In this document: piece by piece, positions 38,830-48,349 of the stretch
How the letters are laid out: each line of letters starts with the position of its first letter
Numbering within the stretch: position 1 is the first letter of the stretch
Assembly (NCBI GenBank): GCA_964636625.1
Contig: CAZWUL010000001.1
Location: forward strand, 1 to 64,000
DNA: 64,000 nucleotides
From: CAZWUL01 sp964636625
GTDB lineage: Bacteria; Atribacterota; Phoenicimicrobiia; Phoenicimicrobiales; Stramentimicrobiaceae
Reading direction: 5' to 3'
The notes under the pieces: model-generated
Database searches by the model: none
Seen by the model: the letters and a program-made list of their open reading frames with translations, nothing else
What the model was told of the DNA's origin: nothing
Position numbers and translations under genes: made by a program

Positions 38830-40368
38830 TTGGCTGAATATCTATTGGAAATGAAAAATATATCAAAGCGTTTCCCGCTGGTGCAGGCTAATGATAATGT
38901 AAAATTTAATGTCGAAAAAGGGGAAATACATGCCCTTGTTGGTGAAAACGGTGCCGGGAAAAGTACCTTGATGAGTATCCTCTATGGATTATACCAGGCT
39001 GATGAGGGTGAGATATTTATAAATAAGAAGAAGATAGAAATTACTAACCCCAATAAAGCAATTGAATTAAAAATCGGCATGGTTCATCAGCACTTTATGC
39101 TAGTTCCACCTTTAACTATTGCAGAAAATGTTATTCTGGGGATGGAGCCCAGGAGAAAGTATTTTTTTATTGATATAAAAAAGGCTGCCTTAGAAATAAA
39201 GGAGTTATCTGAAAAATTCGGATTTAAAATTGATCCCTGGGCAAGAATAGAAGATGTTTCTGTTGGGATTGAACAAAGAGTTGAGATAATAAAAGTGCTC
39301 TATCGAGGAGCAGAAATATTAATTTTAGATGAGCCCACCGCTGTTTTAACACCCCAGGAAGTTGATGAATTATTTAAGATATTACGTTCTTTAAAAAAAG
39401 AGGGGAAAACTATTATTTTTATTACCCATAAGCTTAATGAAGTAATGGCAGTTTCTGACAGGGTTACCGTAATGAGAAATGGCAAAGTAGAAGGAACCAT
39501 AAAAACAGCCAAAACTTCCATTTCAGAAATAGCCAACTTGATGGTTGGTCGAGATGTTCTTCTGAAAACAAAAAAAGAGGAGCAAAAAACCGGAAAAACT
39601 GTCTTATCAATAGAAAATATCAATCTTCTGAATAGTAACAATTTTCCGATACTAAGAGATATTAATTTATCGGTTGATGAAGGACAAATACTTGGGATTG
39701 CCGGTGTGGAGGGTAATGGACAGACAGAATTAGTTGAAACGATTACAGGGCTTAGAAATGTTAACAGTGGTAAAATATTTTTATACGGGAAAGATATTAC
39801 TAATTTAAGCCCAAGAAAAATCAGAGAATTAAATATTGCACATATTCCGGAAGACAGGTGGAAACGTGGAGTAATATTAGAATATTCAATTGCTGATAAT
39901 CTTATTTTAGGCAGTCATTATAGAGCACCTTTTAATAAGGGAATAGCCCTTAATTTTTCAGATATAGATAAACATGCTGAAAAACTAATTTCTGAATACG
40001 ATATTCGTCCTACTGATAAAGATAATTTATTAAAATCACTATCCGGTGGAAATCAACAAAAGGTAATTGTAGCCAGGGAATTTTATGGAAATCCTATTCT
40101 TCTTATTGCCTCTCAACCTACCAGGGGTTTAGATGTTGGTTCTATTGAATTTGTTCATTGGCAGTTATTAGAGGCAAGAAGAAATGGGAAAGCCATTGTA
40201 TTAGTTTCAGCAGAACTTGATGAGATACTCTCTTTAAGCGACAAAATAGCAGTAATTTACGGGGGTCGTATCGTAGAGGTAATGGATACCAAAGATGCTG
40301 AAAGAAGAAAAATAGGATTGCTTATGACTGGTGCTAACCAGGAGAAAAAACAAAAAGAGAAGGAATGA
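38830..40368 (+). CDS. Sugar/nucleoside ABC transporter ATP-binding protein (NupO/RbsA-like)
   Basis: This 512-aa protein contains two ABC ATPase domains in tandem. The first has Walker A GENGAGKST near 38-46, signature-like VSVGIEQRVEI and Walker B LILDEPTAVL. The second has a degenerate Walker A (GVEGNGQTE), typical of this class, and signature LSGGNQQK. The start is TTG with AAAGGA upstream. It energises the two downstream permeases. Confidence 0.95.
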   Translation: MAEYLLEMKNISKRFPLVQANDNVKFNVEKGEIHALVGENGAGKSTLMSILYGLYQADEGEIFINKKKIEITNPNKAIELKIGMVHQHFMLVPPLTIAENVILGMEPRRKYFFIDIKKAALEIKELSEKFGFKIDPWARIEDVSVGIEQRVEIIKVLYRGAEILILDEPTAVLTPQEVDELFKILRSLKKEGKTIIFITHKLNEVMAVSDRVTVMRNGKVEGTIKTAKTSISEIANLMVGRDVLLKTKKEEQKTGKTVLSIENINLLNSNNFPILRDINLSVDEGQILGIAGVEGNGQTELVETITGLRNVNSGKIFLYGKDITNLSPRKIRELNIAHIPEDRWKRGVILEYSIADNLILGSHYRAPFNKGIALNFSDIDKHAEKLISEYDIRPTDKDNLLKSLSGGNQQKVIVAREFYGNPILLIASQPTRGLDVGSIEFVHWQLLEARRNGKAIVLVSAELDEILSLSDKIAVIYGGRIVEVMDTKDAERRKIGLLMTGANQEKKQKEKE

Positions 40369-40391
40369 TGGTATAGAATAGGGGGATTCTC

Positions 40392-41528
40392 TTGAATAAT
40401 AAAAAACATGGCAATGCTACTCAATTATCTTATTATATTTTAGAAAAAATAACTCCTATTATTGCAATTTTAGGAGCATTATTTCTTGGCTCAATTGTTA
40501 TTTTACTAATGGGAGAAGACCCGATTAATGTTTATAGGATGATGTTTGGGTTTGCAATTGGGAATCGCGATGGCTGGGGAAATGTCCTTTTTAGAGCTAC
40601 TCCTTTAATATTTACCGGTTTAACCGTTGCTTTTGCTTTTCGTTGTGGATTGTTTAATATTGGAGGGGAAGGACAGGTTTATGTAGGTGCGTTTTTTGCT
40701 GCCTATATTGGTTTTTCTCTTACTAATCTTCCTGCAATTATATTATTGCCGTTAACTATAATCGCAGCTGCTATAGGAGGAGCATTTTGGGCATCTATAC
40801 CGGGTATTTTAAGAGCAAAAACCGGTGTTCATGAAGTAATTGTAACTATTATGATGAATTGGATTGCTGCATCGTTTACTTTTTATTTAGCCTTGGTGTA
40901 TAAAGCACAGCCAACAGAAGAAATGAAAGCAGCAGGTGTTCAGCAAATGATTCCCCATACCGAAGAAATAGCCGAAGCCGCCAGATTACCAAGAGTTGCA
41001 ACAATATTATCATCTTTGAATATTTCTTTCCCTTCCCATAATCCTTTGAATATGTCATTTTTTATCGCAATTGCTGCTGCTTTTGTGGTATATTATATAC
41101 TATGGAAAACAAGCTTAGGTTATGAAATAAGAGCAGTCGGCCATAATCCAATGGCTTCCGAATATGCAGGAATAAATATTGCGAAGAATATTATAATAGC
41201 AATGATGATAAGTGGAGCACTTGCAGGATTAGTTGCGACAAACGAAGTAATGGGTTATTCATTTAGATGGAGACAGGAACTTTTTACTAACATGGGGTTT
41301 AATGGTATCGCAGTGGCATTATTAGGTAAAAACCATCCCTTGGGAGTAGTATTGGCAGCTATACTTTTTGGAATCCTTTCTTACGGGGGTGCCCTTGTTA
41401 ATATATTTACGGCAGGTAAAATACCACGCGAACTTATAATTGTTATACAGGCTGTTATTGTTATTTTGGTAGTGGTAGCTGATGAAATTGTTAAACGGTT
41501 TATTATTAAAAGGAAAATACAATTATGA
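40392..41528 (+). CDS. ABC transporter permease (NupP-like)
   Basis: This 378-aa membrane protein of the branched-chain/sugar permease superfamily has about 9-10 hydrophobic segments and family motifs FRCGLFNIGGEGQVYVGAF and GHNPMASEYAGI. The start is TTG at 40392 with GGGGG upstream. The stop overlaps the next permease by four bases, indicating coupled synthesis of the heterodimer. Confidence 0.94.
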   Translation: MNNKKHGNATQLSYYILEKITPIIAILGALFLGSIVILLMGEDPINVYRMMFGFAIGNRDGWGNVLFRATPLIFTGLTVAFAFRCGLFNIGGEGQVYVGAFFAAYIGFSLTNLPAIILLPLTIIAAAIGGAFWASIPGILRAKTGVHEVIVTIMMNWIAASFTFYLALVYKAQPTEEMKAAGVQQMIPHTEEIAEAARLPRVATILSSLNISFPSHNPLNMSFFIAIAAAFVVYYILWKTSLGYEIRAVGHNPMASEYAGINIAKNIIIAMMISGALAGLVATNEVMGYSFRWRQELFTNMGFNGIAVALLGKNHPLGVVLAAILFGILSYGGALVNIFTAGKIPRELIIVIQAVIVILVVVADEIVKRFIIKRKIQL

Positions 41529-42469
41529 TAGCAAGTATTCTTAATGCTGATTTTATCGCATCTGTAATACGTATTGCTGTTCCATTGACATTAGCAGGAT
41601 TAGGGGGAGTATTTTCTGAAAAATCAGGGGTAATAAATATTGGTTTAGAGGGTATGATGCTAACCGGGGCTTTTGCTGCTGTAGCGGCAACAAATTTTAC
41701 AGGCAATCCGTGGTTAGGGGTTGTATTTGCGATTATTATTGGGATTTCGTTAGGCTTAATTCATGCAATTGTCACTGTTTCTTTTAGAGCAAATCAAATT
41801 GTCAGCGGTGTTGCTATTAATCTATTTGCCGGTGGTATTACCGTATTTTTGAGCTGGCTCTGGTTTCAAGAGTCACAAATAATGGTGCGAAGGAGTTTAC
41901 CTATCTGGGGAGTAGATGTTCCAAAGGCAGGAGAAGCCCTGCCTTTGATTAGAAGTATGATTGTTGTTTTCGCTCACCATTCCCCACTTGTATATCTTAC
42001 TTTAATTATTGTTCTAATATCTCATGTTATAATATTTAAAACACCCTTTGGTTTAAGATTACGAGCTGTGGGAGAATACCCTCATGCTGCAGATACTCTT
42101 GGTGTTAATGTTATAAATATGAGATATCTTGCTGTCATTATATCAGGAGCCCTGGCTGGCTTGGCTGGCTCATTCCTGTCAATTGAGCAAGCTCATTTTT
42201 TTGTTAGAGATATGAGTGGCGGAAGAGGATTTATTGCATTGGCTGCTATGATTTTTGGTAAATGGACACCATTTGGCACAGTAGGCGCTGCTTTAATTTT
42301 TGGAATTGGAGAGGCGCTTGCTATAAGATTGCAAGGTATTTTTACAATACCTGTACAATTTATAAATATGGTACCTTACTTACTGGCAATATTTGTATTG
42401 GTGGGTGCAATAGGAAGATCGAATGCCCCTGCCGCAGATGGTGTTCCTTATGAAAAAGAAACTATTTGA
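41525..42469 (+). CDS. ABC transporter permease (NupQ-like)
   Basis: This 314-aa partner permease has about eight membrane segments and the motifs EKSGVINIGLEGMML, VGEYPHAADTLGVN and AALIFGIGEAL. The ATG follows AAGGAAA and overlaps the previous gene. Together with the BMP protein and ATPase it forms a complete importer, probably for nucleosides. The operon ends here; rodZ starts 47 nt later. Confidence 0.94.
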   Translation: MIASILNADFIASVIRIAVPLTLAGLGGVFSEKSGVINIGLEGMMLTGAFAAVAATNFTGNPWLGVVFAIIIGISLGLIHAIVTVSFRANQIVSGVAINLFAGGITVFLSWLWFQESQIMVRRSLPIWGVDVPKAGEALPLIRSMIVVFAHHSPLVYLTLIIVLISHVIIFKTPFGLRLRAVGEYPHAADTLGVNVINMRYLAVIISGALAGLAGSFLSIEQAHFFVRDMSGGRGFIALAAMIFGKWTPFGTVGAALIFGIGEALAIRLQGIFTIPVQFINMVPYLLAIFVLVGAIGRSNAPAADGVPYEKETI

Positions 42470-42516
42470 AAAAGCGATTTCCAGATTCAATACTAAATTA
42501 GGAGTATTAATGTTAA

Positions 42517-43404
42517 ATGAAACAAATAGGAGAATACTTAAAAAATAGAAGAATAGAGTTGGGTATTTCACTGGATGAAGCTGAACAATCCCTTAAAATA
42601 AGAAAAAAATACCTAATTGGTATCGAGGAGGGGAATGAAAACATTCTTCCTGGTAGAACTTATTTTATTGGTTATTTAAGAAATTATGCTAATTATCTTG
42701 ATGCAGATCAGGAATATATCAGTAAATTATTAGAAGGAACAAAAGAAGCAGAAGAAGAAAAAAAAGCAATGGAAGAGGAGTTAAGAGAAGAACAACCAGA
42801 GAAAAAAAAAGTATCTAGAAAAAAAAGCAAAAGCACCGGCAAATATTTTTATCCAGATAAAAGAAAATACCGTCCAAAAAGAGAAAAAAGAAGTATTAAC
42901 TATATTCCTTTTTTAAAAATCATAATTATCCTAATCTTGCTTGGAGGTATTATTTTTGTTGTGAATCAATTCTTAAACAGGATGAAAGAACCTTCCACGC
43001 CTGTTAGCCAAAATGATAATAATAATTTCAAAACCAGCGAAGTAGAAGAAAAATCCATTGAGGAAGAATTGGCACAGATGGCAGAGGAGAATTTAGAAAG
43101 TGAGGAAATTGAGCCTCTTACTGCAGAAGTATTTTTAGAACCGATACCTGGTTATAAGCCCGTAAAAATTGTAACCCAAGAACCAACATGGGTAAAGATA
43201 GTACACGATGAAGAAATATTATATGAGGACTTTGTTCTTTCCGAAGAAGAAGTAGCCATAAAATTGGAAGGACTGGTTTCGGTTATAACAACATCTTCTG
43301 ATAGTATAAGTGTTTTCTATGACGATATTGAGATAGAAGCCCAACCATCTGGTAATTATCGTCTTGTACAATATCAAATTGCTGCCAGTGCTGAGAATAA
43401 TTAA
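42517..43404 (+). CDS. RodZ-like helix-turn-helix membrane protein
   Basis: This 295-aa protein has an N-terminal HTH domain (LKNRRIELGISLDEAEQSLK, TYFIGYLRNYANYLD), a Lys/Arg-rich cytoplasmic linker, one membrane segment (about 127-148) and a C-terminal extracytoplasmic DUF4115-type domain. This architecture matches RodZ, which links MreB to the cell wall in rod-shaped cells. No mre gene is in the window. The gene lies 3 nt before the DUF4416 gene. Confidence 0.88.
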   Translation: MKQIGEYLKNRRIELGISLDEAEQSLKIRKKYLIGIEEGNENILPGRTYFIGYLRNYANYLDADQEYISKLLEGTKEAEEEKKAMEEELREEQPEKKKVSRKKSKSTGKYFYPDKRKYRPKREKRSINYIPFLKIIIILILLGGIIFVVNQFLNRMKEPSTPVSQNDNNNFKTSEVEEKSIEEELAQMAEENLESEEIEPLTAEVFLEPIPGYKPVKIVTQEPTWVKIVHDEEILYEDFVLSEEEVAIKLEGLVSVITTSSDSISVFYDDIEIEAQPSGNYRLVQYQIAASAENN

Positions 43405-43406
43405 AA

Positions 43407-43970
43407 ATGGGACAAATTACTTACCCCAAGCCTGTCAAATTAATATTTAGCATAATCAGTTCAAAAGATGATATTTTTACCAAAGGGAAGCATCGCTTGA
43501 TTGAAATATATGGTCCTATAGATATGGAAAGTGAATACCAGTTATTTGATTTTACCGATTATTATAAAAGTGAAATGGGTAATTGTTTAAAACAAAAATT
43601 GGTAACTTTTGAAAAATTAATTACTCCAGATATGCTTAGTCAAATAAAATGCGATAGTAATCATTTAGAACTGCAGTTAAGTATGGACAACAAAAACATA
43701 GGTCAGACAACGCAAAGAAAAGTAAATTTTGATCCAGGCTATTTGACACTAGGTAAATTTGTATTAGCCAGTACAAAAAACGGAGCTGCTAGAATCTATC
43801 TAAATCAGGGGATATATTCCGAAATTACACTTAGATATGTTAAGAAATCATTCAGTCCTTTAGAGTGGACCTATAGAAATTATAAAACTGATTTATTTAT
43901 TGAATTTCTTAATAAAGTAAGAGAAAAATATAAAATTCAATTAAAAGAAATTCCAAAAAATAACAATTAA
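43407..43970 (+). CDS. DUF4416 family protein, function unknown
   Basis: This 187-aa soluble protein matches the DUF4416 pattern: YGPIDMESEYQLFDFTDYYK, EMGNCLKQKLVTFEKLI, VNFDPGYLTLGKFVLAS, RIYLNQGIYSEITLRY and WTYRNYKTDLFIEF. Many conserved aromatic, Asp and Arg residues suggest an enzyme or RNA-binding protein, but I know of no established function. It lies between rodZ-like (2-nt gap) and thpR (30-nt gap). Confidence 0.85.
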   Translation: MGQITYPKPVKLIFSIISSKDDIFTKGKHRLIEIYGPIDMESEYQLFDFTDYYKSEMGNCLKQKLVTFEKLITPDMLSQIKCDSNHLELQLSMDNKNIGQTTQRKVNFDPGYLTLGKFVLASTKNGAARIYLNQGIYSEITLRYVKKSFSPLEWTYRNYKTDLFIEFLNKVREKYKIQLKEIPKNNN

Positions 43971-44000
43971 ATTAACAGATAATGTAAAAGGAGTTGAATA

Positions 44001-44585
44001 ATTATAATTAGTGGTACAAAAAGAGTCTTTATTGCAGTTAATCTTGATAAAGAATTAAAACAATACCTTTCTATTGTTCAAGATGATATAATGAAAAATA
44101 AAGATGCACAAGTACGTATAAAAACAGTTGATAAAAATAATTTTCACCTTTCTTTAAAATTCCTTGGCGACTTAAATATGTTGTCAATTGAAAAAACATT
44201 GATTGCACTGCAGAGATTATTATCCCACTATCATTCTTTTAAAATTGCACTTTCAAGTAGACTGGGAGTATATCCTGATTTTAAAAAACCTCGTGTTATC
44301 TGGGCAGGCATTAAAGAAGGCAATGATGAATTAATAAAAATATATCATGATATTGAAAGAAAACTAAAGGATGAATCATTTTATTGCTGTGATAAAAATT
44401 TTTCTCCACATATTACCCTGGGGAGGGTGAAATATATTAAATACCCAAAAAATTTAGCAGATTATTTAAGAACTATTAAATTAAAAGATATTTCCCAGGT
44501 TGTTCGTTCAATAGAGTTGATGGAAAGTGATTTAACAAGTAATGGCCCTATTTATAACGTGATAAGCAGTTTTCCATTTTTATAA
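44001..44585 (+). CDS. thpR: RNA 2',3'-cyclic phosphodiesterase (ThpR/LigT), apparent ATT start
   Basis: This 2H phosphoesterase opens 2',3'-cyclic phosphates on RNA ends. The two signature motifs are HLSL near residue 48 (FHLSLKFLG) and HITL near 137 (FSPHITLGR). The first ATG (44091) would delete the conserved first strand RVFIAVNLDKELK. The frame is open only back to a TGA at 43995 and contains no ATG, GTG or TTG in that stretch. AAAGGAG at 43987-43993 lies 7 nt before an ATT at 44001, which I take as the start. A sequence error hiding an ATG is the alternative. Confidence 0.85.
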   Translation: MIISGTKRVFIAVNLDKELKQYLSIVQDDIMKNKDAQVRIKTVDKNNFHLSLKFLGDLNMLSIEKTLIALQRLLSHYHSFKIALSSRLGVYPDFKKPRVIWAGIKEGNDELIKIYHDIERKLKDESFYCCDKNFSPHITLGRVKYIKYPKNLADYLRTIKLKDISQVVRSIELMESDLTSNGPIYNVISSFPFL

Positions 44586-44674
44586 TAAGAAGAATCCATC
44601 AAAGTATAATTATATTGAGTGTTTTGGAAATTAAAAAGGTAATTACTTAATAACATAAATATTAGGAGTATTTT

Positions 44675-45730
44675 ATGAAAGAAAGTAAAAATAATGTTTC
44701 AGAAAGAGAAAAAGCCTTAAAAATGGCCATGCAAAATATAGAGCATCGCTTTGGAAAAGGTTCAATAATGAAATTTAGTGATAGGCCGAAAGTTACAGAA
44801 AGTAATATCATTTCTACCGGTTCTCTGGCATTGGATATCGCATTGGGAATAGGTGGGGTACCCCGGGGGAGGGTTGTAGAAATATTTGGCCCGGAATCTT
44901 CAGGTAAGACAACATTGGCTTTACACATGATTGCTGAGGCGCAAAAAAATAAAGGGATAGTAGCATTTATTGATGCTGAACATGCTCTTGATCCCGCTTA
45001 TGCAAAGAATATTGGTATAAATATTGATGAGTTAATTATATCTCAGCCCGATACTGGAGAACAGGCACTGGAAATTGCTGAATCGTTGGTTAGGAGTAAT
45101 GCTGTTGATATTATTGTAGTTGATTCGGTAGCAGCCTTGGTTCCAAAGGCAGAAATTGAGGGCGATATGGGAGATTCATCAATGGGATTACAGGCCAGAT
45201 TAATGTCCCAAGCATTAAGAAAACTAACTGCTATAATTAACAAATCAAGAACAACAATGATATTTGTTAATCAAATACGAGAAAAAATAGGAATAATTTT
45301 TGGGAATCCTGAAACTACTCCTGGCGGAAGGGCATTAAAATTTTATTCAACAATAAGACTGGATATCAGAAGAAAGGCTTCAATCAAGAAAAATGATACA
45401 AATATCGGCATATCTGCTAAAGTCAAAGTTGTAAAAAATAAATTAGCCCCACCTTTTCAGGAAGCTACCTTTGATATTATCTTTGGCAAGGGGATTTCCA
45501 GAGAGGGGGATATATTTAATTTAGGAGTTATGTATAATATTATCCAAAAATCAGGTACCTGGTTTTCTTATAACGATATGCAGTTAGGCCAGGGTAAAGA
45601 AAATACAAAATTATATTTTTTAGAGAACCCGGAATTATCTAAAGAAATTGAGAAAAAAATATTAATTGCCGCAAAACTTCCCGGAACAGAGGGAGAACAA
45701 CCCGATACTAAAGATGAACAAAGCACATAA
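44675..45730 (+). CDS. recA: Recombinase RecA
   Basis: This 351-aa strand-exchange protein for recombination and repair has Walker A GPESSGKT at 72-79, Walker [16 protein letters not shown], and the L2 region [20 protein letters not shown]. Length and C-terminal acidic tail are normal. TTAGGAG precedes the ATG. No convincing LexA-type SOS box was seen in the 89-nt upstream gap. recX starts inside its last codons. Confidence 0.98.
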   Translation: MKESKNNVSEREKALKMAMQNIEHRFGKGSIMKFSDRPKVTESNIISTGSLALDIALGIGGVPRGRVVEIFGPESSGKTTLALHMIAEAQKNKGIVAFIDAEHALDPAYAKNIGINIDELIISQPDTGEQALEIAESLVRSNAVDIIVVDSVAALVPKAEIEGDMGDSSMGLQARLMSQALRKLTAIINKSRTTMIFVNQIREKIGIIFGNPETTPGGRALKFYSTIRLDIRRKASIKKNDTNIGISAKVKVVKNKLAPPFQEATFDIIFGKGISREGDIFNLGVMYNIIQKSGTWFSYNDMQLGQGKENTKLYFLENPELSKEIEKKILIAAKLPGTEGEQPDTKDEQST

Positions 45731-46346
45731 AATTACCGACATACAGTTAAAAAGAAATATTGTAAAAATATATGTTGATAACAATTTTTTTGTTGAGACT
45801 GAATCTGTAATATTAAGTGATTTTGACTTATATATTGGAAAAGATATAAGTAATGAAATTATTGATAATATAAGGAAAAAAGAAGCCTTTCGTAAAGCAA
45901 AAAATGATGTTATACGTTTTTTATCATATCGTTTCCGTTCTGAATGGGAGGTAGTTAATAAATTAAAACGAAAAAAATATTCAACAAATACAATAAATGA
46001 AATAATTCATTGGTTAAAAGAAAAAGAATTGATTAATGACAGAGAATTTTCCTTAATGTGGATCAAAGATCGCATGGCTAATAAACCACTGGGAAAATTG
46101 AAAATAAAAAAAGAATTAAGGCAAAAAGGCATCAAAGAAAATATTATTGATAATGTAATAAGTATTTTTTTTGAAAAAGAAGAAGATGAATTGGAGATTG
46201 CCTATCAATTAATTGAAAGGAAAAAGCATGCTTTAAAGCTTAAAAATATTAAATTAGAGCCAAAATATATTATTAGCATGTTAAAAAATCGCGGCTTTTC
46301 TTACAGTGTGATAAATAATATCTATGATAAAATTATAAACGACTAA
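45714..46346 (+). CDS. recX: Regulatory protein RecX
   Basis: This 210-aa helical-repeat protein modulates RecA filaments. Conserved blocks are [38 protein letters not shown] and [12 protein letters not shown]. The ATG at 45714 lies within the end of recA (17-nt overlap), implying translational coupling. It is very Lys/Ile/Asn-rich. A 302-nt spacer follows. Confidence 0.92.
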   Translation: MNKAHKITDIQLKRNIVKIYVDNNFFVETESVILSDFDLYIGKDISNEIIDNIRKKEAFRKAKNDVIRFLSYRFRSEWEVVNKLKRKKYSTNTINEIIHWLKEKELINDREFSLMWIKDRMANKPLGKLKIKKELRQKGIKENIIDNVISIFFEKEEDELEIAYQLIERKKHALKLKNIKLEPKYIISMLKNRGFSYSVINNIYDKIIND

Positions 46347-46648
46347 ATATATTTTTCATAATTTACTAAAAAATAAAATAATAGTAACAAAAATAGAATT
46401 TTAATTTATAGTGGAGTCTTGTAAAAAAGTAATATGGCAGTAATTCAACGCTATTTGACTTTTATTTTTTATAGAGATAAAATATATAAGTTAATATTAA
46501 TATAAGTATATCCTTAATTTTTTAATTTGTTCTTAGTTTTTAACAGATAGCTGAAGCATAAGCATAAATTGTTTTTTACTAATATGTAATGTAGTATATT
46601 TTAATGTGTTGTGAATATAATTTTTGAACCTTTTAAATTGAATAGGGG
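46347..46648 (+). other. 302-nt intergenic spacer, rny leader
   Basis: No gene was found here. The sequence is about 80% AT. It contains a good promoter (46455-46483), giving a leader of about 150 nt before rny. No riboswitch or clear terminator was recognised. Confidence 0.6.
46455..46483 (+). promoter_or_regulatory. Promoter of rny
   Basis: TTGACT at 46455-46460 and TAAAAT at 46478-46483 are separated by exactly 17 nt within the recX-rny spacer. Confidence 0.7.
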
Positions 46649-48190
46649 GTGAAAGCCATTAATACATCTATTTTTTCTATTGCAACAATTTTGTTGGGCA
46701 TACTAATTGGCTTTTTGTTAACTAATTTTTTTGCAAAAACAAAATTATCTTCATCAGAAAAGGCGAGCAATCAAATTATTGAAAATGCTAACAAAGAAGC
46801 TGAATCAATAAAAAAAGAAGCTCAATTACAAGCGAAAGAAGAAACTTATCAAATTATAAGAAAAAGCGAAATAGAATGCCAACAAAAAAGAAATAAGTTA
46901 GAAAACATTAACGAACAACTTATCAAAAAAAGCAATAATCTTGTGCAAAAATTAGAACTAATCGAAAAAAGACAGAAGGATATAACTATTAAAGAACAAG
47001 AAATTGAAAAAAAATCACAAGAAATCACTCAAATTTACCAAAAACAGAGAGATGAATTAGTTCGTATATCGAAATTAAATATTGAGGAAGCAAAAAAAGA
47101 TTTACTTGGTAGATTGGAAAAAGAATTAGATCATGAGGCAGGTAAATTAATTAAAACTGTTGAAGAACAAGCTAAAGAGGATGCTGAGAAAAAGGTGCGC
47201 AACATTATTGCTCTTGCAATTCAACGTTATTCTTCTGACTATACAGTAGAGTCAACTATATCAGTTGTCTCTCTTCCTAATGAAGACATGAAAGGAAGAA
47301 TAATCGGAAGAGAGGGCAGAAACATCAGAACTTTTGAAAGAATAGCCGGAGTTGATTTAATAGTTGACGATACCCCGGAGGCAGTTATTATTTCGGGTTT
47401 CGATCCTGTAAGGCGTGAAATAGCCAGGATTGCCCTGGAGAAGTTAATCACTGATGGTAGAATACAACCAGCCAGGATAGAGGAAGTAATAGAAAGTTCA
47501 AAGAAAATTGTTGAGAGTAATATAAAAGAAGAAGGAGAAAAGGCAGTATTTGATACGAATGTAAGGAATTTAAGCCCAAAATTGGTTAATATTTTAGGTA
47601 AACTAAAATATAGAACAAGTTACGGACAAAATGTTTTACAGCATTCAAAAGAAGTTGCTTATTTTGCTGGAATTATGGCAGATGAGTTAGGATTAAATTC
47701 AACTTTCTGTAAAAGGGCGGGATTGTTACATGATATTGGGAAAGCTGCTGATATGGAAATTGAAGGTCCTCATGCATTAATTGGAGCTGACATAGCTAGA
47801 AAAAATGGCGAGTCACAAAAAATTGTAAATGCAATTGCTGCTCATCATGAAGACGAAAAGCCTGAAACAGTTGAAGCTATATTAGTTCAGGCAGCAGATG
47901 CAATTTCAGCTTCAAGGCCGGGAGCTAGAAGAGAAATGCTAGAAACTTATATCAAGAGATTAAAAGAATTAGAAGAAATAGCTAATTCTTTCGAAGGTGT
48001 TGAAAAATGTTATGCAATTCAAGCTGGTAGAGAAATAAGGATTATAGTAAATCCTGAAGAAATTGATGATTATTTATCAGCAAAATTATCAAGGGATATT
48101 TCAAAAAAGATTGAAAAAAATATTGATTACCCTGGCCAAGTAAAAGTAAATGTTATAAGAGAGACTCGCTCAGTAGAGTATGCAAAATAA
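46649..48190 (+). CDS. rny: Ribonuclease Y
   Basis: This 513-aa endoribonuclease starts mRNA decay from the membrane. An N-terminal membrane segment (about 8-30) leads into a long Lys/Glu/Gln-rich coiled coil (to about 190), then a KH domain ([15 protein letters not shown]) and an HD domain (GLLHDIGKA near 360). The nominal GTG at 46649 directly abuts GGGG and cannot have a separate Shine-Dalgarno site. An ATT at 46658 lies at normal distance from AGGGGGTG and may be the true start. It is a single gene between its own promoter and a strong terminator. Confidence 0.96.
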   Translation: MKAINTSIFSIATILLGILIGFLLTNFFAKTKLSSSEKASNQIIENANKEAESIKKEAQLQAKEETYQIIRKSEIECQQKRNKLENINEQLIKKSNNLVQKLELIEKRQKDITIKEQEIEKKSQEITQIYQKQRDELVRISKLNIEEAKKDLLGRLEKELDHEAGKLIKTVEEQAKEDAEKKVRNIIALAIQRYSSDYTVESTISVVSLPNEDMKGRIIGREGRNIRTFERIAGVDLIVDDTPEAVIISGFDPVRREIARIALEKLITDGRIQPARIEEVIESSKKIVESNIKEEGEKAVFDTNVRNLSPKLVNILGKLKYRTSYGQNVLQHSKEVAYFAGIMADELGLNSTFCKRAGLLHDIGKAADMEIEGPHALIGADIARKNGESQKIVNAIAAHHEDEKPETVEAILVQAADAISASRPGARREMLETYIKRLKELEEIANSFEGVEKCYAIQAGREIRIIVNPEEIDDYLSAKLSRDISKKIEKNIDYPGQVKVNVIRETRSVEYAK

Positions 48191-48208
48191 AAAAATAAAA
48201 GCAATTAT

Positions 48209-48260
48209 AAGAGAAGGAGTTATATAGGTAATTTGATATATCTCCTTCTCTTTTAGTTTT
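48209..48260 (+). terminator. Intrinsic terminator after rny
   Basis: AAGAGAAGGAG (48209-48219) pairs with CTCCTTCTCTT (48242-48252), with further AT pairing inward. A broken T-run (TTTTAGTTTT) starts at 48251. It separates rny from miaB. Confidence 0.85.
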
Positions 48261-48349
48261 ATAATACTTTATACTGATACTATTATGAATAATAGTGAAA
48301 AATTATATAAAAAATACAAACAATAATACGAATAGGAAATATATAAGTT

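Noticed and set aside
44586..44674. LexA/SOS box upstream of recA
   Set aside because: No GAAC-N4-GTTC or CTG-N10-CAG type site is convincing in this gap.
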